Assembly (NCBI GenBank): GCA_964371725.1
Contig: CAYJNQ010000031.1
Coordinates: 1-21,553 of the forward strand
From: JAAYCI01 sp964371725
GTDB taxonomy: Bacteria > Bacillota > Clostridia > Oscillospirales > Ruminococcaceae
Direction of reading: 5' to 3'
DNA length: 21,553 nt
Shown: positions 1 to 7,185 of the stretch, in pieces
Layout of the letters: the number at the start of each line of letters is the position of its first letter
Position numbering within the stretch: position 1 is the first letter of the stretch
Position numbers and translations under genes: made by a program
Notes under the pieces: model-generated
What the model was told of the DNA's origin: nothing
The model's database searches: none
What the model saw: only the letters and a program-made list of their open reading frames with translations

Positions 1-26
1 TGTATCGTTCTGTACTCTTTAGGCAT
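1..26 (-). CDS. ntpB: V-type ATPase subunit B, first eight codons only
   Basis: Only the N-terminus is present; the gene continues past the left edge. Its ATG shares bases with the TGA stop of ntpA in an ATGA overlap, which suggests translational coupling. The visible residues MPKEYRTI match the usual start of bacterial V-type subunit B (M-x-KEYRTI). Subunit B is the non-catalytic nucleotide-site partner of A in the A3B3 head. Its place directly after ntpA is the expected one in the ntp operon. The call rests on eight residues plus gene order. Confidence 0.85.
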
Positions 27-1804
27 CAGGCACCCTCCTCTTCCAGTTTCTTCGCAAGCTCATCAATCTGTAAGGCGAGCTCGTCCATGATGCGTTCCGC
101 TTCGGCCTCTACTTTCTCATTTTCCACATACTTGATACGACCGATGGCCTCGCGAATGGGTAGCTTCACCAAATCATTGATGCCAATGCCTTTTTCCAGG
201 CCTTTTTGTGCAGCATCATAATAGGCAAGCACAAGGCTCATCATCGTATATTGTTTTTCCAACGGGGTGTAGGTGTCCACCTCGTGGAAGGAGTTTTGGT
301 GCAAAAAGTCTTCGCGGATGCTGCGGGCAGCTTCCAATTTCAAGCGGTCGGGCGCCGAGAGGGCGTCCATGCCCACCAGTTGCACAATCTCTTCAAGCTC
401 GCTCTCTTCTTGCAAAAGGTACATCATGCGGCCGCGTTTTTCCATCCAATCTCGTTTCACATTGGCGTCAAACCAAGTGCCCACATCGTCTTGATACAAG
501 GAGTAACTTGTGAGCCAGTTGATGGCCGGGAAATGGCGCGCATAAGCAAGCTGTGAATCCAAGCTCCAGAACACCTTTACAATGCGCAAGGTTGCCTGTG
601 TAACCGGCTCGGAAATATCACCACCGGAGGGCGACACGGCGCCGATGACAGATAGAGCACCCTCGCGCCCTTCCTTGCCCAGTGTGATAACGCGACCGGC
701 ACGCTCGTAGAACTGTGCGAGGCGGCTGGAAAGGTATGCAGGGTAACCCTCCTCACCGGGCATCTCTTCAAGACGTCCGCTCATCTCACGCATGGCCTCG
801 GCCCAGCGGGAGGTTGAGTCGGCCATCAGAGCCACCGAGTAACCCATATCTCGGAAATATTCTGCAATTGTAATGCCTGTGTACACACTGGCTTCACGTG
901 CGGCCACCGGCATATCGGAGGTGTTGGCGATGAGTACCGTACGTTTCATCAACACCTGGCCGGTCTTCGGGTCGTTCAGCTCGGGGAACTCACGCAACAC
1001 GTCGGTCATCTCGTTGCCGCGCTCGCCGCAGCCGATATACACAACGATGTCGGCATCGGCCCATTTTGCCAACTGATGCTGGATAACGGTTTTGCCACTG
1101 CCAAACGGGCCCGGCACGGCCGAAGTGCCGCCTTTTGCAAGTGGGAACATCGTATCTACCACACGTTGGCCGGTTACAAGCGGTACATCCGGGTTCAGTT
1201 TCTGTGCATAGGGACGGCCTCTGCGAACAGGCCAGCGCTGCATGAGCGCCACGGGCACTTCGCCCTTCTCTGTTTCAATCAGGCCGATGGTCTCCTCCAC
1301 CGTGAAAGAACCGCTTTTCAGCTCTTTCAAACGGCCTTGGATACCGGGGGGTACCATTACCTTGTGAAGCACCACCTCGGTTTCTTGCACGGTGCCCAAA
1401 ACGTCACCGCCACTCACCTCATCGCCCTCTTTGGCAAGGGGGGTGAATTCCCACTTTTTCTCGCGATCAAGGCTGGGAACCTCCACACCGCGTTCCAAAC
1501 GCAAACCACTTTGCTTTTTAATCACATCCAGCGGGCGCTGGATGCCGTCGTAGATGTTCTCAATAAGACCGGGGCCAAGCTCCACGCTCATGGGCATGCC
1601 GGTGCTCTCCACAGGTGCACCCGGCCCTAAGCCCGAGGTCTCCTCATACACCTGAACACTGGCCTTGTCACCATGCATTTCGATAATTTCGCCGATAAGG
1701 CGGCTGTCGGACACGCGCACCACATCAAACATATTGGCGTCGCGCATCCCTTCGGCAATTACAAGCGGGCCGGCCACTTTTTGAATCGTGCCTTTGCTGC
1801 TCAT
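26..1804 (-). CDS. ntpA: V-type ATPase catalytic subunit A
   Basis: This is the catalytic subunit of the cytoplasmic V1 head; it hydrolyses or makes ATP coupled to ion flow through the membrane ring. From the ATG at 1804 the protein is 592 aa. The Walker A motif GPFGSGKT is at 232-239 (K238, T239) and GERGNE at 260-265, with E261 as the catalytic glutamate and R262 next to it. As I recall, these numbers match E. hirae NtpA, which supports this start. The A-specific non-homologous region spans roughly 110-190. A GTG at 1849 would add 15 residues (PKKGRRFGKDG...) unlike the family, while the chosen ATG is preceded by GGAG. The 140-nt gap to ntpG upstream is the largest in the operon; downstream it overlaps ntpB. 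Confidence 0.98.
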   Translation of the reverse strand: MSSKGTIQKVAGPLVIAEGMRDANMFDVVRVSDSRLIGEIIEMHGDKASVQVYEETSGLGPGAPVESTGMPMSVELGPGLIENIYDGIQRPLDVIKKQSGLRLERGVEVPSLDREKKWEFTPLAKEGDEVSGGDVLGTVQETEVVLHKVMVPPGIQGRLKELKSGSFTVEETIGLIETEKGEVPVALMQRWPVRRGRPYAQKLNPDVPLVTGQRVVDTMFPLAKGGTSAVPGPFGSGKTVIQHQLAKWADADIVVYIGCGERGNEMTDVLREFPELNDPKTGQVLMKRTVLIANTSDMPVAAREASVYTGITIAEYFRDMGYSVALMADSTSRWAEAMREMSGRLEEMPGEEGYPAYLSSRLAQFYERAGRVITLGKEGREGALSVIGAVSPSGGDISEPVTQATLRIVKVFWSLDSQLAYARHFPAINWLTSYSLYQDDVGTWFDANVKRDWMEKRGRMMYLLQEESELEEIVQLVGMDALSAPDRLKLEAARSIREDFLHQNSFHEVDTYTPLEKQYTMMSLVLAYYDAAQKGLEKGIGINDLVKLPIREAIGRIKYVENEKVEAEAERIMDELALQIDELAKKLEEEGA

Positions 1805-1894
1805 ATTCTCCAATCCGTCCTTCCCAAACCGTCGCCCTTTTTTAGGCACTGGGTTTCAAATTCTTTATACCGTGCATTGCAGTGATGCCCATGG

Positions 1895-1944
1895 AAATGA
1901 CAAACACCCACAAATTCGGGCAGTTGCGTGTCTATCTGTCATTT
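1895..1944 (-). promoter_or_regulatory. Inverted repeat in the ntpG-ntpA gap
   Basis: In the operon mRNA an 8-nt arm AAATGACA (1937-1944) is followed 34 nt later by its exact complement TGTCATTT (1895-1902). ACAC just inside the first arm can also pair with GTGT inside the second, across a 5x1 internal loop. No T-run follows, so it is not an intrinsic terminator. It starts immediately after the ntpG stop codon. A role in mRNA processing, stability or separate translation of ntpA is inference; chance is possible for an 8-bp stem. Confidence 0.35.
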
Positions 1945-2268
1945 CTAGCCGTTGCTACCAAAGATGATGTCTGAGCCCACGGCACGTTCTACCGATTTCT
2001 TTACCTGTGCAATTCCAATTCCTGTGTTGCCGTACACACCCGGAATCGGAATCAGTGCCGGCAAAGGGGTTTCTGCATAAAGGGTGCGCTCTTTTTCAAG
2101 TTGCTCGTAAAGCTGCTCGGTGATGTATACAACGGCATAACCGTTTTCCACCAACTGCTTAAGTAGTTTTGCCGCCTTGCCGTCATCTGTCACGGGGTAG
2201 ATGTCCAGCCCCACTGAGGCAAAGCCGTAGATGCTGTCTCTGTCGCCCAGAACCGCTATCTTATACAT
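1945..2268 (-). CDS. ntpG: V-type ATPase subunit F (E. hirae NtpG)
   Basis: A 107-aa protein starting MYKIAVLGDRDSIYGFASVG, the family signature with the GD...GF motif of subunit F. This small Rossmann-like protein sits on the central stalk with subunit D and helps link head rotation to the membrane ring. The usual length is about 100-110 aa, so the gene looks complete. Its ATG overlaps the last 8 nt of ntpC (ATGTATAA), with GAGGGAA just upstream as the ribosome site. Naming caution: the protein is 'subunit F' in V-ATPase nomenclature but NtpG in E. hirae; the gene called ntpF here is a different, coiled-coil stalk subunit. Confidence 0.95.
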   Translation of the reverse strand: MYKIAVLGDRDSIYGFASVGLDIYPVTDDGKAAKLLKQLVENGYAVVYITEQLYEQLEKERTLYAETPLPALIPIPGVYGNTGIGIAQVKKSVERAVGSDIIFGSNG

Positions 2269-3241
2269 ACATTTCCCTCAGCCTTTCCCTAAGCGCGTCA
2301 CTGCTCAGATGATTGATTTTGGCACTGAGAATAAGCCTTGCCATACGAATTTCATTCTCTCGCCCCAAAATAAAGGCGGCCAAAGGCTCAAGGCCGAAAT
2401 ATTGAGTGCGTTGTGGACGAATCATGCGAATCATCTCGTCCTCGCACCAACTTTCGAATGCGGCCATCGATGTTTTGAGCGCCTCCACTGCCCCGGCATA
2501 GGCCGTGGTTTCCAAATAGGCATAAATGCTTTCAGCTTTGTCTGCAGCAGCCTCTTTCAACGTTTTCATATCTAGACTGCCCGCAGGCGCCAAAGCTCGC
2601 TCGATAAAATCGCGTTTTTTGCCCATGCGCTGGCAACGCACAGCCGCTTTGATGTTGGCTGCATCCACCGTGATTTGTGCATAGCGCTGGAGCACTTCAC
2701 TGCCGGCAGCTTCGCCTGCTCTGGCAATATCACACAGCGCTGCATTGTCCAGCACCATATCGCATTGCTGGCCGTTGCTGGTTTGCACAAGAATCTCATA
2801 CGCCTCACCGCCCGCCTTGGCCAGTGCCTCCGGCAAGGCAGAAAAATCATGCTCTGTAGCGGCTTTTTTAATTTTATCCAGCGGTACAGTTCCATATGGA
2901 ATGAAATAATGATCTTGGTTTTTTTCGTCGTTTGATGCATAATTCAGCTTGATGGCGGCTTTTACATTGTGATAGTCATTTGCATATCGGAACACATTAA
3001 ACGGTTCCACTTCACCGGCCAGCTCTTGAATTAAGCCCCATGTCTTTTCGGTTTCGGCGGCCAGCATGGCCTCCGCATTGTCTGCGGGTGTTTCGGCGTT
3101 GCCCCAGCCCTTATCCGTTAAAAAACGAAATACATCTCCGGCTTTCGGCAAGGCAATCATTTGCTCAAGGTCTTGTGCACTCAGCAAATTTTGCTCTGCC
3201 ATATGTACCCGCGTTACCGCATAAATATACTCTTCTGCCAT
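2261..3241 (-). CDS. ntpC: V-type ATPase subunit C (AC39/d-type)
   Basis: Subunit C (d in eukaryotes) is the helical, funnel-shaped socket between the central stalk and the K ring. From the ATG at 3241 the protein is 326 aa, close to the family's length of about 330. The N-terminus AEEYIYAVTRVHMAEQNLL is typical, as is the helical, Tyr/Asn-rich YANDYHNVKAAIK stretch. The start is set by AAGGAGGGG seven to eight bases upstream; an in-frame extension of 13 residues (MQQRKRYVKGG...) contains that ribosome site and is rejected. The gene lies 39 nt after ntpE and overlaps ntpG by 8 nt. Confidence 0.95.
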   Translation of the reverse strand: MAEEYIYAVTRVHMAEQNLLSAQDLEQMIALPKAGDVFRFLTDKGWGNAETPADNAEAMLAAETEKTWGLIQELAGEVEPFNVFRYANDYHNVKAAIKLNYASNDEKNQDHYFIPYGTVPLDKIKKAATEHDFSALPEALAKAGGEAYEILVQTSNGQQCDMVLDNAALCDIARAGEAAGSEVLQRYAQITVDAANIKAAVRCQRMGKKRDFIERALAPAGSLDMKTLKEAAADKAESIYAYLETTAYAGAVEALKTSMAAFESWCEDEMIRMIRPQRTQYFGLEPLAAFILGRENEIRMARLILSAKINHLSSDALRERLREMYV

Positions 3242-3280
3242 TGCTGCCCCTCCTTTCACATACCGTTTTCTTTGCTGCAA

Positions 3281-3877
3281 TTACGCATTGCCGAACAAAA
3301 TAGGGCTCACGATATCGGCAAATTCTTCACGGCGTGCGTCAAAGATGGCCGCAAACGAGCAGTTTGCTTCCACATCACCATATTTCAGCACAAAACCACC
3401 GTCTACCGGACGTGTCTCCTTCGACAGGCGAATCGTGCTGCCGTTTGGTAAGTTGGCCGCCAATTTTGCTTCAAAATCTCCGGGCAAACGCGCTGTATCT
3501 TTTTCACACAGCATCATTTCACCCTCACCTTCCTCGGCCACCTGCGCTGCCAATTTCATAAGCAACGTAAAGTAAAGCTCCGGCGGCAAGGCATACAATT
3601 CCTCGCGTGCCCTATCTAAGGTTTCGCTCAAAAGTGCTTGCTTTGTTTCCAAAAGACGCTGGCGTTTTTGTAAGGCAAGAGCCGAATTGCGAGATTGTTC
3701 CATTTCATTGCGATGCTGTTTTGCAGCCTTTTCGCTTTTTTCACGTATGGCATCGGCTTCGCTGCGCGCATCCGCCAAAACACCGTCTGCTTCACTGCGG
3801 GCGTTGTCCAACGTGGATTTCGCCTCGGCACTTGCCTCGTCTGCAATTTCCTTGATGATTTTATCAAGACCTGCCAC
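3281..3877 (-). CDS. ntpE: V-type ATPase subunit E, peripheral stalk
   Basis: A 198-aa protein. The N-terminal half (about residues 1-100) is a charged, alanine-rich coiled coil (EIADEASAEAKSTLDNARSE), and the C-terminal half is a globular domain that in the family binds the top of the head. With NtpF it forms the peripheral stalk (stator). The start is GTG at 3877, placed by AAGGAGGAG a few bases upstream. Fifty nucleotides separate it from ntpK; a weak 5-bp hairpin (3908-3923) lies in that gap. Length and domain plan are normal. Confidence 0.95.
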   Translation of the reverse strand: MAGLDKIIKEIADEASAEAKSTLDNARSEADGVLADARSEADAIREKSEKAAKQHRNEMEQSRNSALALQKRQRLLETKQALLSETLDRAREELYALPPELYFTLLMKLAAQVAEEGEGEMMLCEKDTARLPGDFEAKLAANLPNGSTIRLSKETRPVDGGFVLKYGDVEANCSFAAIFDARREEFADIVSPILFGNA

Positions 3878-3927
3878 GGCTTCTCCTCCTTTGCTTGATT
3901 TATTGGGTTTGTCTTTTTACAAAACAA

Positions 3928-4428
3928 TTAGATAGACAAACCGTTCAAGCCGATGAGAGCCAACAGGCTGATGAGCAATGCCAAGATGGCATAGGTTTCT
4001 ACCATGGCCGGGAAGATCATGGCCTTGCCGAACTGGTCGGGGCGTTTGGCCACAAGGTTGATAGAAGCGATGGAAGCTTTGGCCTGGTTGATGGCCGAAA
4101 TGAGACCCACAATGCCGATGGGCAGGCAGGCGGCCAAATAGCCAAGACCTTTCACAACACTCATCTCGGGCGAACCGCCAATGAGACCGATTTGGGACAT
4201 GGCGATGAAGGCAATCAAAAGGCCGTAAATGCCCTGTGTACCGGGAAGAAGCTGCAAAATCAATACCTTACCGAACATGCTTGGGTCATCGGTTACCACG
4301 GCGGCGGCGCTTTGGCCTGCCATACCCACGGCGCGTGCCGAACCCCAGCCGGGCAAGAACGAGGCCACGGCCACTCCTAGTACTGCAAAGAACATTCCCA
4401 TTCCAGAAAATACTTCTGCTCCTGTCAT
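3928..4428 (-). CDS. ntpK: V-type ATPase membrane ring subunit K, Na+-type
   Basis: A 166-aa protein with four hydrophobic helices, made of two tandem hairpins as in 16-kDa V-type proteolipids. The ion-carrying carboxylate E144 (PAMVETYAIL) is in the last helix; the first hairpin carries Q65 instead (LLPGTQG). L61, T64, Q65, Q115 and E144 align with the five Na+ ligands of the E. hirae K ring (L61, T64, Q65, Q110, E139), so Na+ rather than H+ coupling is inferred. The start is ATG 4428; AGGAGG eight bases upstream lies inside the last codons of ntpI, and the two genes are separated by a single base. A longer open frame from 4482 lies within ntpI. Confidence 0.97.
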   Translation of the reverse strand: MTGAEVFSGMGMFFAVLGVAVASFLPGWGSARAVGMAGQSAAAVVTDDPSMFGKVLILQLLPGTQGIYGLLIAFIAMSQIGLIGGSPEMSVVKGLGYLAACLPIGIVGLISAINQAKASIASINLVAKRPDQFGKAMIFPAMVETYAILALLISLLALIGLNGLSI

Positions 4429-4429
4429 G

Positions 4430-6478
4430 TCAAATTTCCTCCTCAATTTTATAATACTTTGTGTGTATTCCCAAAGGTGCAAACTTGCGTCCGCCCCCTT
4501 CGTAGAACTTTCCGAAAAACTCTACAAACTCAAGACGATTGGAGTGCACATAGGCACCAAGCACATTGATGCCAAAGTTTAACGACTGGCCCACTGCAAA
4601 CACGATGATGAACAAGATGGCACCCACCACACCACCGCCGGCCATGGAACCAAGTTGGTTCATAACCGAGGCAATAACACCGGTGGCAAGCCCAAGTGCA
4701 AGCAAGCGCGAGTAGCTCAAAATGTCTGAAAGCCACCCGGAGACCACGTTGTACAGCGCATACACGCCTTTCAAAATGCGTTTGCCCCAGTTTTTACTTT
4801 CGCGCCCACCGGTGAAAATTACACCCACCGCGCAGACACCGGCTATGGCAGCCAACGCTGTGTTCACCGCCGAAGGCAAGGCAAGTAGTGGCTCTGTGCC
4901 GCCAAGCATACCGGCAAACATCTCGGTGCCCAACAGGATGAAAACAAGTGGGTAGACAAACAGCCCCGGGAAAACCGCATCATACAACACGGCGGCATAA
5001 TCGCCTCTACGGAAACTGTTCACACCGTTGAGCACATAACCAACGGAAAGGTGCACAACGCCGATGGCAAGGCAGAACATCAAGAGGCGCATCGGGTCGT
5101 TCAGGGGTAAGAACCACAGCGGCGGCAACAAACTCTCGGCATCTGCGGCCCTGCCGAAGAAGGTTTTGGCCACCACGTCCACCACGTCTCCGAAGTAACT
5201 CGAAAACACAACCCCCCAAAACATTGTGGATACACCACACCAGAAAAACAGTTGCAACTGTTTTTTCCAGCCGTCTTCCATGCCTTTGAATTTTAATAGA
5301 CAAAACAAGGTGCCACCGGCCAAAAGCAGGCCGTAACCAAAATCAGAAAACATGAGCCCGAACATCATATAGTAGAAAATGCTCATGATGGGTGTTGGAT
5401 CGAGTTCGCGGCGGCTTGGTAGGCTATAGCTTTCCAGAACCGTCTCGGCAGGCCGTGGGAACCACTTGTTTTCCACGGCGGTGGGGCATTCGGTGTTGTC
5501 GTAGCCCACATGATAAGTATCCACGGCACACTCGAATTTTTCTTCCACCTCTTTGCGAAGCGAGGCGGCAAACTTTTGGGGAACAAAGCCCTCCAAAATG
5601 AATGTGTGGCTGGATTGCGCCAAGTTTTCAAGTGCAGCATATTTCTCGGCGCGCATCTGCATATGGTCTTCCAGGCGATGGAAATCTTCCAGCGCACTTT
5701 CGCCACCTACATTTTGAATGACCTTCGTGTGTTCTTCAATGCGTTTTTTCGCATCATCTTGCTTTGCCAAAAGGCGCTCGCGCTTTTCTTTTGGCAGGCG
5801 ATGTGTTGCCGAGGCCGGCCGTGCAAAACCAATTTGGCGCAAAGCTTCTTCGGCCTCGTCCGCCTGCCTCTTCATGGCAATCACGCAAAGGTTTGTTTGC
5901 ATGGGCGGGGTGGACACCACCTCCACATGCAAGGTGTCAAGCTCGGGTGCAGCCTCTGCCAACTGCTCCAATATTTCACCTACAGAGAATTCGCCTTCTA
6001 AGCTACCAATGAACACCGCCGTTTTCCTTGTGCCGGAAAAGGTTTGTGCCACAGGCAAATCGAGCCAAGGTTCCAACGCTTGCACTTGCAAGTCATAACG
6101 CAAAATTTCCGCTTTTGCCTCTGCGATTTCTCGCTCGGCCGCTTGCACATCTTGCGCCTGCTGCAACACATCGTTGCGTCTTTTGCAAAAGTCTTCATGC
6201 TCTTGCACGCTCCAACTGTTTCGGCCACGTAAAAACGAAAGAGCCGGTGTTTTCAGCTCGGTGTATCGGCTTACGATATCGGCAGCTTGCCGTGCCGTTT
6301 CCGAATTTTTTTCAAACAGCGATTGTGCGCCGCTTGTATCCAGCTTTTCAAACACCTCTCCATCCACAGACAAATCCCGAAGTTCCACAATCCCTCTGCG
6401 CTGCAATAACTCTAAGATTTGCTTGCGGTTTCGCCTCATGGCGCACAGTTCAAAGTGCTCCATTTCCAATACGGCCAA
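4430..6478 (-). CDS. ntpI: V-type ATPase subunit I (a-type, stator)
   Basis: A 682-aa two-domain subunit. The N-terminal cytoplasmic half (about 1-360) is rich in coiled coil and holds the peripheral stalks. The C-terminal half has about seven to eight membrane helices and forms the ion half-channels beside the K ring. SYSRLLALGLATG (R591) and HSNRLEFVEFFG (R648) hold the two conserved arginines that work with the ring glutamate. The start is ambiguous between TTG codons at 6487 and 6478. The GGAGG is only two bases from 6487 but eleven from 6478, and family members begin M-A/I-V-x-K/E-M, so 6478 is chosen. The gene follows ntpF by 55 nt and ends one base before ntpK. Confidence 0.95.
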   Translation of the reverse strand: MAVLEMEHFELCAMRRNRKQILELLQRRGIVELRDLSVDGEVFEKLDTSGAQSLFEKNSETARQAADIVSRYTELKTPALSFLRGRNSWSVQEHEDFCKRRNDVLQQAQDVQAAEREIAEAKAEILRYDLQVQALEPWLDLPVAQTFSGTRKTAVFIGSLEGEFSVGEILEQLAEAAPELDTLHVEVVSTPPMQTNLCVIAMKRQADEAEEALRQIGFARPASATHRLPKEKRERLLAKQDDAKKRIEEHTKVIQNVGGESALEDFHRLEDHMQMRAEKYAALENLAQSSHTFILEGFVPQKFAASLRKEVEEKFECAVDTYHVGYDNTECPTAVENKWFPRPAETVLESYSLPSRRELDPTPIMSIFYYMMFGLMFSDFGYGLLLAGGTLFCLLKFKGMEDGWKKQLQLFFWCGVSTMFWGVVFSSYFGDVVDVVAKTFFGRAADAESLLPPLWFLPLNDPMRLLMFCLAIGVVHLSVGYVLNGVNSFRRGDYAAVLYDAVFPGLFVYPLVFILLGTEMFAGMLGGTEPLLALPSAVNTALAAIAGVCAVGVIFTGGRESKNWGKRILKGVYALYNVVSGWLSDILSYSRLLALGLATGVIASVMNQLGSMAGGGVVGAILFIIVFAVGQSLNFGINVLGAYVHSNRLEFVEFFGKFYEGGGRKFAPLGIHTKYYKIEEEI

Positions 6479-6533
6479 TTGCTTCAATCCCTCCTTTTTT
6501 GAACTCTGCCTTCCACTTCAAAAAGAGATAGGC

Positions 6534-6842
6534 CTAAACCAAAGCTTTTAAAACGGCTTGAACCGCGTCGCCCTGCGCTGCAAGCGCTTTCTCTCGAAAA
6601 GCTTGCATCTCGCTGGCAAGCGCCGCAGATGCCTTTTCTAAAACCTTCGAGCTCTCTTGTTGTGAGGTAAGAGCTGTTTCTTCAGCAAGCTTGCGTGCTT
6701 CATCTTTCGCCGTGCCCACAATTTCGGCAGCCTGTTTCTCGGCATCGCTTAGCATTTGCGTGGCCGAAGAGGAGGCGCTACGCGTTGTTTCTTCTGCCTG
6801 CAATTCAGCATGGCGCACCGCATCAATTGCATCCAAAGCCAA
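6534..6842 (-). CDS. ntpF: V-type ATPase peripheral-stalk coiled-coil subunit (NtpF, G/H-type)
   Basis: A 102-aa, almost wholly helical, Ala/Glu/Lys-rich protein (AELQAEETTRSASSSATQML..AEKQAAEIVGTAKDEARKLAEE). It has the size and composition of the G/H-type stator subunit that pairs with subunit E. It is first in the operon, as in E. hirae ntpFIKECGABD. The start is TTG at 6842, eight bases after a GAGGTGA ribosome site. A frame from an ATG at 6935 would add 31 non-coil residues (WEFCVPYPNF...) that overlap the leader hairpins and the promoter region, so it is rejected. Identity rests on position, length and coiled-coil character, because this subunit is poorly conserved. Confidence 0.85.
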   Translation of the reverse strand: MALDAIDAVRHAELQAEETTRSASSSATQMLSDAEKQAAEIVGTAKDEARKLAEETALTSQQESSKVLEKASAALASEMQAFREKALAAQGDAVQAVLKALV

Positions 6843-6882
6843 AAATATCACCTCAAATTCTTGTTTTCTAAAACAGATTTCG

Positions 6883-6931
6883 GAACGTACTCGTTCTTCG
6901 TTAAAGTTAGGGTAGGGAACACAAAATTCCC
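6883..6931 (-). promoter_or_regulatory. Two small hairpins in the ntp leader
   Basis: In the predicted 5' leader of the ntp mRNA, GGGAA...TTCCC forms a perfect 5-bp stem with a 7-nt loop (6915-6931). GAACG...CGTTC forms a second 5-bp stem with a 4-nt loop (6883-6896). Neither is followed by a T-run, so they are not terminators. The first would lie at the very 5' end of the transcript, where such stems can slow decay; that role is inference. Confidence 0.3.
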
Positions 6932-6937
6932 ACATTT

Positions 6938-6966
6938 ATAATAACACACCAAAATTGAAAACACAA
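6938..6966 (-). promoter_or_regulatory. Candidate sigma-A promoter of the ntp operon
   Basis: -35 TTGTGT (6961-6966), a 17-bp spacer and -10 TATTAT (6938-6943) on the minus strand, about 95 bp ahead of the ntpF start. The -10 and spacer are good; the -35 matches TTGACA only in its TTG. No operator-like repeat overlaps it. Confidence 0.5.
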
Positions 6967-7078
6967 GAAAATTCCCATGAAATCTATTGAATTTCTTCCA
7001 AAAAATTGTACGAAATTAAATTGTATTTTCTCAAAATAGACAATTTATTCCGCTTTTTGTGCTTGTTCTTTGGAAGCC

Positions 7079-7108
7079 TTGTGCCCACCATATAAAGCAT
7101 GGTATACT
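7079..7108 (+). promoter_or_regulatory. Candidate promoter for the carboxypeptidase operon
   Basis: -35 TTGTGC (7079-7084), an 18-bp spacer and -10 TATACT (7103-7108), about 75 bp ahead of the TTG start at 7186. The -10 differs from TATAAT by one base; the -35 is weak. Confidence 0.45.
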
Positions 7109-7185
7109 ATATTAAATTATCTTTTTTTCACTTTTTCCGCTTTGTGTTTTCAGTTTAATCGATTTTCAAAAAAGGAATTGCTAAA

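Larger units (their letters stand above)
6843..7185. other. Divergent intergenic region between ntpF and the carboxypeptidase gene
   Basis: This is 343 bp of AT-rich DNA with no gene of its own. It holds the ntp promoter candidate and leader hairpins on the minus strand, and a promoter candidate for the plus-strand operon at 7079-7108. The middle (about 6970-7075) is A/T-rich; I saw no operator-like palindrome there. Confidence 0.7.

Noticed and set aside
1076..1630. 184-aa plus-strand open frame inside ntpA
   Set aside because: It is wholly antisense to a certain gene, has no ribosome site and resembles no family.
1805..1849. GTG-started N-terminal extension of ntpA
   Set aside because: It adds 15 residues not typical of the family. 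The ATG at 1804 gives residue numbers that match E. hirae NtpA.
1842..1892. 16-codon minus-strand ORF (MGITAMHGIKNLKPSA) between ntpG and ntpA
   Set aside because: No ribosome site before its ATG, and nothing supports translation.
6479..6487. TTG at 6487 as ntpI start
   Set aside because: It is only two bases from GGAGG; the TTG at 6478 has workable spacing and fits the family N-terminus. The choice is not certain.
6843..6935. 31-residue N-terminal extension of ntpF from the ATG at 6935
   Set aside because: It would span the leader hairpins and start at the predicted transcription start. The TTG at 6842 has a GAGGTGA site and begins the coiled coil.
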